The notes beneath the pieces were generated by a model that made no database searches, had not been told where the DNA came from, and saw only the letters and a program-made list of their open reading frames with translations. From Chlorops oryzae (taxonomy: Eukaryota > Arthropoda > Insecta > Diptera > Chloropidae), in assembly GCA_020466095.1 (NCBI GenBank), contig CM035807.1, positions 43,622,286-43,686,285 on the forward strand: a DNA stretch of 64,000 bases. The letters run 5' to 3'. The number at the start of each line of letters is the position of its first letter. Position 1 is the stretch's first letter. Shown here piece by piece: positions 40,274-50,472 of this stretch. Made by a program: the position numbers and the translations under genes.

Positions 40274-41315
40274 AACATTGTAATTTTTTTTTAAACTCGT
40301 TTAAATTTTCCACGTCATAAAGCATAATTTTATTAAGGTCAGTGTCTTTAAGACCATCAATTACATATTGCATCAATGCACTGTCTTCAATATGACCCTT
40401 TGATGCCAACTCTTTTACATGATAGAAATATTCCATCGCACTTTCATCTTTTTGAATTTTTCGCTTCGAAAGCTCTTTATGCAACTGTGCACTATTTACA
40501 CATACTTGAAATTCGCTTAAGAGAACAGTTTTAAGTCTATGCCACGACGTTAGATGCTTTTCACTTGAAATAACTAATTTTGCCAAGCCTCTTAATGATT
40601 TTTTAGCAAAGATAAACTTTTGTATTTCGTCCCAGTTCATAAGTAACGCCGTTTCCTCGAATTCAGAAATCCACAATTCCACTGGAAATTTATTTGTGCC
40701 GTCGAAAGGCCTAATGGAATCTTCTATGTCTCGAAAATTTAAAGCGAATCTTGACATTAACACCGGTTGCCTGTTTGTTTTTCTCTTATTTTCGTGTCCA
40801 TTGTCGCCATCACTGCTCAAAGAGACGTTTGGACTTTCAATCTCGTTGAGTTGCTCTTTTCTCTTAACTGTTTGATTATATGATGCTTCTCCGTTCTCTT
40901 CGATTTCGATAAGTTTTGTATCGATTAATCCGTTGTTTCCATTATCGACGTCGTCGTTTTCATGTTGTTCATCGTCGTTTTCTCCTTCGTCGGTAATTTG
41001 GTCTTTGAGTAAATTCTCTATTATGAGATTTCGAAAAATGTACAGCTTCTTGTTGTCTACGTTGTATGTGAGAGTAAGTGTATTGCAAATTGACACTAGA
41101 TCGGCTTCGCTGAGTTCATTGTCTATGTATCTGGCTTTGGCTGTGTATCTGTCATCATCTTCGTCATACATAAAGCCTTTGAACTTTCTCAGTCGTTGGC
41201 GGTTGTTTCTATCTCCTTCACTCTCGAACACAAACTTATGCAAAGCAACGATTGATTCCTTTCGAACCTGCTTCAAATTCTGAAGAATTAGCGGAAAATC
41301 AGCAAGCTTTGACAT
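40029..41315 (-). CDS. Gypsy-3 gag
   Basis: 428 residues, MSKLADFPLILQNLK... . The head is acidic and mixed-charge (Asp/Glu-rich at about 115-140), followed by a capsid region with FDGTNKFPVELWISEFEETA and SAMEYFYHVKELAS. Two CCHC knuckles are near the C-terminus: CYNCGGKGHKSNEC (372-385) and CFKCNKFGHISKNC (394-407). It packages RNA and assembles particles (family knowledge). Its last ~80 codons overlap the start of pol in another frame. No defect is visible. Confidence 0.9.
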   Translation of the reverse strand: MSKLADFPLILQNLKQVRKESIVALHKFVFESEGDRNNRQRLRKFKGFMYDEDDDRYTAKARYIDNELSEADLVSICNTLTLTYNVDNKKLYIFRNLIIENLLKDQITDEGENDDEQHENDDVDNGNNGLIDTKLIEIEENGEASYNQTVKRKEQLNEIESPNVSLSSDGDNGHENKRKTNRQPVLMSRFALNFRDIEDSIRPFDGTNKFPVELWISEFEETALLMNWDEIQKFIFAKKSLRGLAKLVISSEKHLTSWHRLKTVLLSEFQVCVNSAQLHKELSKRKIQKDESAMEYFYHVKELASKGHIEDSALMQYVIDGLKDTDLNKIMLYDVENLNEFKKKLQCYDNMRQRSVKRENENKQNEKKEFKCYNCGGKGHKSNECKFKSEGTKCFKCNKFGHISKNCENEKKQCSFIVFSRRCIGERN

Positions 41316-41500
41316 TTCGGGGAATTTGAAAATTTTACCGTTTTAATTTTCACAATTTCGCAATTAAATGTTATTTGATAAATACTAACATTTATTTATT
41401 TATTATTTATTTTTTTTTTTTTTAAATCCGCGATCACTTTAATTTGTATTATTAGCAATTGTGTTTCACTTTAAATTTTTTTGGTTGAGCTCCCAATTTA

Positions 41501-41881
41501 TGGGGATATGAATCGTACTCACTTACACTTCTCGACCACGTTGGCTCAATTATTTTAATTTAAGGTTTTTGTTTCCTTTTATTTAAATTAAATAAATAGT
41601 TCAGAAGAAATGGAAAATGTTTATGTACATTAAAGTAAATTCTTTTGGTTATTTTAAAGTCTTAGTCGTCGTTATTTCTTTTTTATCACGTAAGCTGCAC
41701 GTCTTGCTAGCTTCACTATTCGTCTTCGACTGCCTTTTTGCGCGTCCTTTTTTCCTTCTTGCTCGCACTTCTTCTTTTCGTCTTTTTTTATCGTCTTTCG
41801 TCTTTCTATCGCCTTTCGTCTTTTTATCGTCTTTCGTCTTTTTATCGTCTTTAGGGTGCTTATAAAATAATCGATCCCACA
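41501..41881 (-). mobile_element. Gypsy-3 5' LTR
   Basis: 5' LTR in element orientation and therefore the promoter copy. It is followed (minus strand) by TAAATTGGGAGCTCAACC, the likely primer-binding region. Confidence 0.9.
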
Positions 41882-41885
41882 TATA

Positions 41886-43040
41886 TACAACGAAAGTCGT
41901 AAAAACTCATAAAGAAGGGAAACGAAATAAATCGTACTTCCGTTTTTTTCTTGACGATTTAACGCTGCATATGGTTTTGTTCGCTTTTGTTGTTGTTGGT
42001 GAATAAACACATGCAAAAAGCGCAATTTATTTCAGAATCGGCAGAATTGGAATACACCTCAAGTCCTAAACAGGCTTCACATTCCGACCTGTACATCAAG
42101 ATATTATGCTTGGTCCAGTTGATGGTTGTTGTAAACCACCTCTGCCGAAGCCTGTGTTGTCGAAGCGCTGCATACTAGTCGATGTGCGGTCTAGCTCAGG
42201 GATATTGGGTAGTGGGGTTCCTTCTATGACACAGCTGAGGCGTAACAACCTTTAAGTATGCAGCTTTGGTGTTACTACCAATCGACCTAATATTAAATGT
42301 CGAAGTCGCTCCACTCAGGTACTTTGTGATGCAATGAATTCAAGTACTGACGGATAGGAGAAGGGAATCTTTATTGATGCTAAACAAAAAAACAAATAAA
42401 TCGCTCGAGCCACACAATTGCTTCCAAGAACTTGAGATATTATTTATTCCCGGGCTCTGCACCCTCCCTTCCTGTTAATGCGTTTAAAGTTTATGCATTA
42501 ACCCATTTCGCTTCAATCCACACTCACCCTTCTACGTCACCCTATTAGAGATACGAGAAGCTTAATTGTTCATTATAAAAATCAAACAAAGTTTTCTTTT
42601 TATTCACCGAAAAAAATTCTTAATATACAGTTCATACTTAAGCCGACGTTTCTTCATACGTCACTATATCCCTTATGACAACCAAAATGATTGTTTTTCT
42701 AGTACTAAATTACGCCCGATAGCGAATTAATCTTAGCGTGAAATCGGTTGCTGAAGAGGAAAAAAATATTATATCTCAATGGCCCGCAACTTTAACGAGC
42801 TGAAAATGTTAACAAAAATTTTTGTCTCAAAAAAATTTGTCGAATGGAGTTAGTCTGCTCCAGTATAGGATCCCGGCACCAATCAAACTAGACATAATTT
42901 AAGGAATCTAATATACGCGGGCAAATCCGTAACTGATCGTTATGTATCAATAAGGATTCTTCAGTTAAATAACGCATTACTGACCTTCGCTATATCCGGT
43001 CGTCTCCTTACTTGCGTCGCATCAGGAATCTCTAACTCAA
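41886..43040. other. Unrecognised DNA right of Gypsy-3
   Basis: No TE protein, TIR pair or host exon was recognised. It may be acj6 intron or flank. Confidence 0.35.
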
Positions 43041-43046
43041 GCAAAA

Positions 43047-43350
43047 CACTCGACGCGACTTATGTGGTTTAAAGAACGCCAAAAAGGTTTTAATTCGTCT
43101 TAATTGAATTCAGAGAAACCACCCAAATCGATCGACGCAGATTCAAGAAACACGAAAAACGTTAAATCATCGTATTGGAATCCAAACAATCACTCAAATC
43201 GATCTGCGTGATTTCCTGAACCAAAAAAATGTACCTCGACGTACTTCGTTTCGAAGAACGAGTAAATCGACTTATATGGTTTCAAGCATCAAGAGTAAAT
43301 CGACTTACGTACTTCAAGACAACAATCAAATCGACTTACATGATTTCCCG
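43047..43350. repeat. Degenerate ~32 bp repeat around AAATCGACTTAC
   Basis: GTAAATCGACTTAYRTRNTTTCAAG-like units occur at about 43259, 43291 and 43323 (32 bp spacing). Looser relatives lie at about 43047, 43117 and 43187 (70 bp spacing). Each unit ends in a TTTC/TTCAAG(A) segment. It is non-coding. Confidence 0.5.
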
Positions 43351-44022
43351 TTGGACGACAAATTCAGCAGGCGCCTGTTGTTCATGCCGTGGCCGGAGTC
43401 GATGTATTGGTAGCTAAAAGGATTAGTGATTATAAAACAAGATTCATAGCCTGAAACAGAACTAGGATCTGATCTGATCAACTGATCGTGTGAAAATTCA
43501 ATTTATTACGCTCTTGGGATTTTGCTGCTATTAACTATCCGTACACAATTGCCACTCTATACTTTCCGAATTTAACTTCCAATGCTTAATTTTTCTTCAG
43601 AACTCCAGAGAATGTTAGGCCAAAATTTACCATTAGTCACATCTACGCCAATTTCCGACAAGAAAAAAATTCGCTTCAACAGCTGTTGGAAGTGCTGATT
43701 CCGGTTTTTCAACGCAATAACGATTTGACTAACTTCATTGGTTTTCTTGAAACTTTAAGCACTGGATGAAAATCTTATGAAAAATTCGTCACTTTAATCT
43801 TGCAACACTATGGTAAAATAGCTCATCTTGCTTCAAGGCAATCGGAATTAAAAAAAAAAATTTCGTTCTTAAAGTTTCTATGTAACTCATAACAGCGAAC
43901 GCGAATTAACCAACTCTCCTCTTTCCTTTTTTTTTTTTTTTTTCTTAAGTGAGCTTCAACTTAATATGCTAATCTTCTAAGGTATAACGAAAATTCCCGG
44001 ATTAAAACGTCTATTTTTGCGT
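43351..44022. other. Unrecognised DNA
   Basis: No supported feature, apart from a T-run at 43927-43944. Confidence 0.3.
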
Positions 44023-44724
44023 TCAATTCAAGGTTTCGTTTCCTGCTCTGCTTGCATTCTTATCACACGACAAAAATATTCCTGAACGCCAGCACTTTTC
44101 TTGCGGGTGACGAAGGCTGCCAGCTATGACGTCACCCCAGTCGCTTGCGTCGATTCCGTCGGCAATTAAAATCACGGAAAGCTCGGAAAATATCCAATTG
44201 AGCCATGTTTTTGCGTCGCCTTTTTTGACACGCTGAGTATTGTTCCGCTTATCGTTACCAGGTCGTCGAGCTGAGAATAAAACGATGTCGGCCCACGCCT
44301 CTACGATTCCGTCAATTCGCTGGCATTCGTTGCTGCCTAGCGAAAAAATTTGGGTCCTCCGCCTGAATACAGTCAAGAACACTGCCACGTTTTGAGTTAC
44401 GTTTTTTTTTCTATATTTCGACCGTCCGTCGGAGTTGAGGCGTACTTTACCCGTTTAATATTCCTCGTCGGATTATTATCGCTCGGGGTTTGCCAATCGC
44501 GGCTTTCTTGTCACGATTAACTTGTTTTTTACAATTAATTTAACGAAGATGTTTGAAATATCTTCAGCTTTTTGCTGTACAATTTTGTTGTCTGCGATGT
44601 CAATTGGTGAGCAGTTCAGCGGAAAAGGAAGTCTATCCAGAAGCTCGATTATACTTTGACGAACATAACAGGGCAGAGGTGCATTCGAGTTGGTGGAGTG
44701 AACAAGTTTCCAGACAACCCCCAA
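44023..44724 (-). other. Two unexplained minus-strand open frames
   Basis: Minus frames 44476-44724 (with STNSNAPLPCYVRQSIIELL) and 44023-44388 (with GDAKTWLNWIFSELSVILIA and SDWGDVIAGSLRHP) look more protein-like in composition than the surroundings and share an orientation. I recognise neither. They could be pieces of an unfamiliar TE; chance is not excluded. Confidence 0.2.
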
Positions 44725-44949
44725 ATGCGTCTCTAGGGGAAATATCGGTATAGTGTTGTAAAAAAGTTTCTCTCGTACGTCATTTCGTTACTTCGATAAT
44801 TAAGGGCAAGGCGGAATTGAGCCGAAAAATCATACACCACATGGTATGGATTCTTGGTTTTCCCTTTCCGGTGCGTCTTCACCTGTTTAGGCTTCAGTCA
44901 ACGCTAACTCTACAGCTGATGTCTTTTCTTGTATTTTCTTTGATAAAAA

Positions 44950-45510
44950 GATGAATGCAATTTGACCGTAAGCTGCTCGACGTCACAAAAAATGATTACA
45001 TTGTATCGATGCAACATGAAAGCCATGAAATCCAGGAACTTCGTCAGGAAATCCATGTGCTTAAACTGAGCTGAGTGTGTTACGAGATCGGTTGAAGCGT
45101 ATTGGTAAAAATTGCAGAGGTAATAATATTGTCGTTAGCGGTATGTCCAGTCAAAACATAAAATACGCTATTACTGAAGTACGGACCATTTGCGCAACAA
45201 CTCTAAAAATGCAGATTGAGGAATTGAGGGTATTCTTGCAGCAACAAAACTCTTAAAAGGCTCATCCATTTACATTCAGCGCGGCTTTACCTCGGGTGGG
45301 TCCAATAAAAGATAACATCTACGTACATAGGCTAAAAAGCTCCGAGTTCTAATATATGTAACAATTAAACTTTGTGACTACTCAATTTATGTCGACAGCA
45401 AAGCGTTGTCCTGGAAGGAAGGCAAAATTGTGGCTTCTAACGAAAATGACGCTGACTTTCTACGGAAGCTGATTCAGAATAATGGAAACGAATATTCCTA
45501 TCCAATATAA
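44950..45510 (+). pseudogene. LINE ORF1 remnant (coiled coil plus RRM-like)
   Basis: Pieces in several frames include HEIQELRQEIHVLK, then GNNIVVSGMSSQNIKYA, ITEVRTICATTLKMQIEELR and VIYVDSKALSWKEGKIVA-like sequence. A heptad-like Leu/Glu stretch followed by NNIVVSG is typical of LINE ORF1 proteins. Stops and frameshifts are numerous. Confidence 0.5.
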
Positions 45511-46359
45511 GCTAAACGCCAACCTAATGAAGAATAGTGTAATTCAATAGCAATGCCGGGTTATTTCATATAACAATGCTAATATGCGAACTTAGCTGAA
45601 GTATTCTGATTTTTAAGTATATCTGTTGTTTTGATGTATTATTTTTGCTTGAACAAGCAATAATAGACATTATTTATTATTTGTTATTTTAAAAACTATC
45701 AACTGTGTTTCATGGTTATGATGTATGGGCCCTCAAGGCCCCATTATCACCTCACAGACCGTCCCTGTGCGGCTGATCACAAGAACGGCCTTGCGACATA
45801 CTAACTGAACAAAAGCTACGTAAGGGTAAGACCAGCACACTTGTGTTGTTGACTACACAATGCACGTCAACAAAACGTGTGAGGTGGTATTCTTGGCATC
45901 CACCAACAAGCTCAAAATCCAGAAACAACGTGAAGAAAAGCTTACAGCTATTCCGAAGGTCCACCCACCCACAAAAGACGCGGCGGGAAAATTACAAAAC
46001 TACTTAAAAGAAGAGCACAATTGAGGACAGATCTGAAGACTTGAAAATTGGATATAGAGGCAATCACATCAAAGGCCAAGGAACTGATGGAAATCGAAAC
46101 AGCCGTGAAGGAAAGGAAAAAGGTTGCTGAATAGCCTGCAACACAGCAATTATCAAACTGTTGCGATATTCGCAAGTCGGTGGTTATTAAACTGCATATC
46201 TCCAGCATCAAACATTTGCGATTTTCGCAAGTTAAAAACATTTTTTTCGTTTTCTTTTATCAACCTAAAAATTATATTTTTACAAAAATTTTTTAAGAAA
46301 AAAAAAATTAAATAATACAAAATTTTATGACCTCAACTTCATAAGTTTCATAACTCACA

Positions 46360-46525
46360 AAAAAACTCTAAAATTTGTGGCCCTTGAGCGAACGTCATTA
46401 ATGAGGTGGAAACAAAAATGGAAACATTCAATACAAAAACAATTGAAATCCTCTTAATCGTCTTAATTGTTTTGTCAAGCATTGAACTTGGATTAAAGCT
46501 TTACCAGCATCATAACAAATATTAA
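46360..46525 (+). pseudogene. Gypsy-2 counterpart of the small membrane ORF
   Basis: The frame reads SKICGP, stop, ANVINEVETK, IEILLIVLIVLSSIELGLKL and YQHHNKY, then TAA. It aligns with the Gypsy-1 ORF at 28115 (SKIQDPKANVINEV, then the hydrophobic run) and sits in the same place, just before gag. The ATG-Gly start has been lost. Confidence 0.5.
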
Positions 46526-46537
46526 AAAAATAAGTAT

Positions 46538-47320
46538 ATGAGCAAAGCACATTTTATACACTCAAATGTCGACAGATTGGACAATATCATATTTTCACAA
46601 GGAGTAAAAGCGATAGAGTCATACGGAACTTTCAGAACTTTAAAACACACCCCAGCGTTGCAGTGCTTAAAACATATATACACATTTTTCTCCCTACCTC
46701 TCAAATGCCAAGTCCAGTAAAGTGGGAAATAATACAACAAATATGGTATGATTACATAAGAGAATTAAATAAATCCTGCAAGTGCTTAAACAAAACACAA
46801 ATCCCTTCTTCAAAACCAAGAGCGAAACACTTTAATAACTTAATGTTACAGCACAATAGCATAGCGGCTATACTTACAAATTTTCTGGCTTTGCTGACAG
46901 AAGATCATAAGATCAAAGCCGAAAGTACTTTCCACATTTTAAAATGGTGGTTTTCATACTTATTGAAAAAATTCGCAATTGAGGACGAAGTACTAACCGA
47001 TCTAACGACAATCTTTAACATAGTATTTACCGAAGAATCTCACTCCGAAACTGACATAAAAAAAACCCCTTCAATGGCATCTGTTCAAGATTTTCTCAAT
47101 AGCGCCAGTAAACTTATCCCAGACTTTGATGGCAAACCTGAGAACTAACAAAGTTTTCTGGATGCCAACGATCTGGTTGAACCCATAAAAGGCGAACATT
47201 AACGACTAGCAATAACCTTAATTAAAACTAAACTTAAAGGCACAGTTAGAAATCTCGAGGAAAATGAATCCACCATAGCACAAGTGATTCAAAAACTAAG
47301 AGCAGGAGCTCACTGCAATC
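46538..47320 (+). pseudogene. Gypsy-2 gag
   Basis: 46663-47148 is open for 161 residues, ending FLNSASKLIPDFDGKPEN, the segment equivalent to SIVSDFDGRPQDFN in Gypsy-1. After a stop near 47146 the frame resumes (LAITLIKTKLKGTVRNLEEN) to KKLRAG at about 47310. There a deletion joins it to RNase H sequence. Central gag C-terminus, protease and RT are missing. Confidence 0.65.
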
Positions 47321-47500
47321 CATTGGGCATTCAGTTTCTTCAAACCGTACAATAATGGAACACAATTTCTCATAAAAAGTGATCACAAACCATTGAAATA
47401 TTTATTTGCACTAAAAACCCTTCATCAAAACTGACAAAAATGCGTCCAGATCTTGAAGAGTTCGACTTTGATATTGACGCCTTATCGCGAATCGATTTCG
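47312..47500 (+). pseudogene. Gypsy-2 RNase H tail
   Basis: TAIHWA, KSDHKPLKYLFALK and RPDLEEFDFDID match the end of RNase H in 412/mdg1-like elements and the Gypsy-1 piece near 32730-32890. It is frameshifted near 47420. Confidence 0.55.
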
Positions 47501-47629
47501 GGAAAATCAAACAAAAAAACAACGACGAAGCACATATTCAACAAATAGTAACAAGATCAAAGTCAAAAAAAAAACCCACCAAAAGCACTAGCAGCAACAT
47601 CGAACAATCAAAACGACATTTTTTTACAT

Positions 47630-48990
47630 GTGTACGAAACAATACAGCATGCACAAATAAACAAAATGCCTAATGTGATATATAATAAAAGCGCGCAAAC
47701 TTTGAATATATTAAAAGGAAAAGCGAAGCTTCTAGAAGTACCTCAAAAAGATATAATTGTTCAAGAAAAAATTTCTTTAGAAAAATTATTTTCTAGGCTT
47801 GGAAAATCAGTCGGCAATTTCAGCTTTAATAAAATACGGTTATCGTTAAACGATGAATCATTTGATTATATAACTGTAGACACATTCAAAGAAAAAGGCC
47901 ACGCTCAGTTGAAAAATGTCACAATTTTACTCACACCACCTTGCAAAACAATCGCTGATGGAACAAAAAATTTAAACTTCTATCTACTCTTCATAATGAT
48001 CCAATCTCAGGCAGACATTGCGGAGTAAACAGACCAAAAAATTAAACAAAACTATACATGGAAAAACCTAAATAATGACGTTAGAAAGTTTTTAAAAAAA
48101 AATATCCGAACAATGCAAATTAAACAAACCCGGCAAAAGCTTTAGAGATTCGTTCTTTAAATCCAAGACCCCAGAAAAACCTTTTGACAAAATTCAAGTA
48201 GACACAATTGGCCCTTTGCCCATATCAATCCATGGAAACGAATACGGAATAACAATAATGTGTGAATAAACAAAGAACTTAATAGCCATACCAGTACCGG
48301 ACAAATCTGCCAAAATAGTATCCAAAGCAATAATCGAACATTGCATTTTAATTTACGGACCAGTTAAAAATATGTTTACAGATCTAGGTACTGAATATAA
48401 AAATCAAATTCTCTCTGAGCTTTGCAAATTATTAAATATAACACATTTAACATCAACTCCATATCATCATCAAACACTCGGGATGGTAGAACGTAGCCAT
48501 AGAACGTTCAATGAATATATTCGTTCATACTTATCACCCGAAAAAAACGATTAGAACGAATGGTTAACGTACTTTGCTTACTGCTATAACACTACACCAT
48601 CTTTGGTCCATGGCTATACGCCGTTTGAACTAGTTTACGGAAAAACACCTAAACCATTTAATTTTATATCTGGAACAAAAAACCCAGTTTATAAATTTGA
48701 CGACTAACTCAAAGAACTTACATTCAGGCTACAAGAAGCTCAAAAACGAGCACTTGCATTGATCGAAAAATCCAAAGAAATATCAATAACAAATTATGAC
48801 AAAAAAGCAATACCCAAACAATTCACATTAAAGACAGGCTATACCTGCGTGACGAATCAAGTCACAAATTGGAAAATCTTTTCAAAGGCCCCTATGAAGT
48901 TATTGAAATTGACAACAGAGGAAATTGTATAATAAAGTTTGGTAATAAATTTACCACTGTACATAAAAATAGATTAAAATTAGAATGAAA
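47630..48990 (+). pseudogene. Gypsy-2 integrase
   Basis: Pieces cover the spacer before integrase (LFSRLGKSVGNFSFNKIRLS), the core Asp in VDTIGPLPIS, the second Asp in MFTDLGTEYKNQ and Glu in GMVERSHRTFNEY (48372-48554), and the C-terminal FKGPYEVIEID. The zinc-binding part is scrambled near 48040-48150 and several stops occur. It ends about 200 bp before the 3' LTR. Confidence 0.75.
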
Positions 48991-49184
48991 ATCCATTTCT
49001 TTATTAAAATAAGATGCGCATCAAATTATTTAATTAGTCCTAAATAAATATTATTTCATAATAAATATTCAATTAAAATATTTATACACGTAAAAATAAA
49101 GTAAATAATTATAGTTATATGCTAAAATATTACTAGCATTATGAAAAATCTCTATTGTACAAATTTTTCACAATAGAGGGAAGG

Positions 49185-49717
49185 TGTTGCATGGTTTTGA
49201 TGCATGGGCCCTCAGCGCCCCATTATCACCCCACAGACCGGCCCTGTGCGGTTGACCACAAGAACGGCCTGTGACATTCTAACTGAACATAAGCTGCGTA
49301 AGCATAAGCGCACCACATGTGTTGTTGATTACACAATGCGCGTCAACCAAACGTGTCAGGTGGTATTCTTGCAAATTCGGCAATAACCCTTCGCATAAAC
49401 AATTATGCGATCGAAGCTCGATTGTTGGTCAATATTTTGCGTAAGCAGTTATGTGATCAAAGCTAACCACGAATCAATAGCTTATCATGCGTAAACAACT
49501 TTTGGCAACACAAAAAGGTTCTCTCAGCCTGGTCAGCACTTTCCCTACTTTTGAATTAGTATATAAGAGCTTAGAATGTTTAAGGCAAACACACAGAAAA
49601 ATATCAATCATCGAAAGTTGAGGACGTCCGATTCTGGCAATAGCTGAATACGGTCCTTGACTAAATAAAGTCTCTTTTAAATACTACTTTCGTTGAAATA
49701 CATTTTGAGATGTTACA
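49185..49717 (+). mobile_element. Gypsy-2 3' LTR
   Basis: 533 bp. It contains TATATAAGAGC near 49560 and AATAAAG near 49664, then ends TTACA followed by the ACTG duplicate. Only its first ~190 bp have a partner at 45706. Confidence 0.85.
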
Positions 49718-49909
49718 ACTGTTTTTTGAAGACTCTATCAAGAATAACAATTTTGGTAGAGCGTGTGGCAGTTGTCTCTATGGCTTTAGAAAAGGGTTAA
49801 AAACTACATCTGCTGCATGTTTCGTCTCTTGTTCAAATCAAACTGTGTCCAATATGAATTTATTTGGTTAATCATGCTTTTTCCTCCCTAGGTATCTTAA
49901 CTGTAACAA

Positions 49910-50472
49910 TAGGGCGTTTCAGACGTGAAAAAAAGTGTTGAAATTCGAAAACGGCGGGGTCTAAAAAGAAAGTTTAGGCAAAAAGAAAAATTTGGGCACG
50001 ATTTTCAATATTTTTCATTGAGGTTTAGAGGTAGCTAAAATGGGTTTAAGTTGAAATGTAACATTTTTGGTATATAGCCTAAATGCAAGTCTGTTCCATA
50101 AACAAATTTATATGCAAATAAATGTTTCCGAATCGCTTAAACATATTATGAATCAATTGATCGGTAAAACATCGAACTGTTCCTGTAAAAACCATTAATT
50201 GAAATCAATTTTTGTGTTTTCTGCCCCTTAAAGTATACAGAAAAAGTTGAAAATCTGTCAAATTTAAAATTCTAAATTTACAAAAACTAAATAAAAAAAT
50301 TTTAGCTCTCTTTAAGGCGTTACTTGACGAAAATTCAAGTCCTCTGAGCGACCTTTTAACCTCAATTTAAGATATTTTAAATGATGCCCAAATTTTTCGA
50401 TTTACATTATCTTTCGTTTGAGACCCCGCCGTCTTCGAAATTGAAGACTTTTTTCACGTCTGAAACGCCCTA
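49910..50472. mobile_element. TIR element in a LINE endonuclease, 9 bp target duplication
   Basis: TAGGGCGTTTCAGACGTGAA at 49910 is repeated inverted at the right end (50472), with ~53 bp of inverted homology through CGGCGGGGTCT. Flanks are CTGTAACAA (49901-49909) and CGGTAACAA (50473-50481), nine bases with one difference. A 9 bp duplication suggests a Mutator-like mechanism, but no transposase is present to confirm it. 563 bp, non-coding. Confidence 0.75.

Larger units (their letters stand above)
36563..41881 (-). mobile_element. Gypsy-3: near-intact Mdg3/micropia-like Ty3/gypsy element
   Basis: 5319 bp on the minus strand. LTRs are 36563-36944 (382 bp) and 41501-41881 (381 bp), reading TGTGGGATCG...CATATCCCCA in element orientation. 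By eye they differ by one substitution and one T-run indel. TATA is duplicated at 36559-36562 and 41882-41885. It holds one gag ORF and one full-length pol ORF, no env. This is the youngest element in the window. The RT block PLIEDQLDRLQNANVFSTID is characteristic of the Mdg3/micropia group (family knowledge). Confidence 0.93.
45706..49717 (+). mobile_element. Gypsy-2: internally deleted relative of Gypsy-1, inserted in a LINE
   Basis: 3' LTR is 49185-49717 (TGTTGCATGG...TTACA) and the polypurine tract (AATAGAGGGAAGG) is before it. The 5' LTR starts at 45706 and matches for only about 190 bp before diverging near 45895, so its 3' half and the primer site are lost. ACTG is duplicated at 45702-45705 and 49718-49721. 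gag is fused by deletion to the end of RNase H near 47310, and a decayed integrase follows. The protein style is close to Gypsy-1, but the LTRs are different. Confidence 0.85.

Noticed and set aside
50381..50472. Start of the 806-residue ORF as a real LINE ORF2 N-terminus
   Set aside because: The ATG and first ~31 residues lie in the right arm of the inserted TIR element, not in the LINE.
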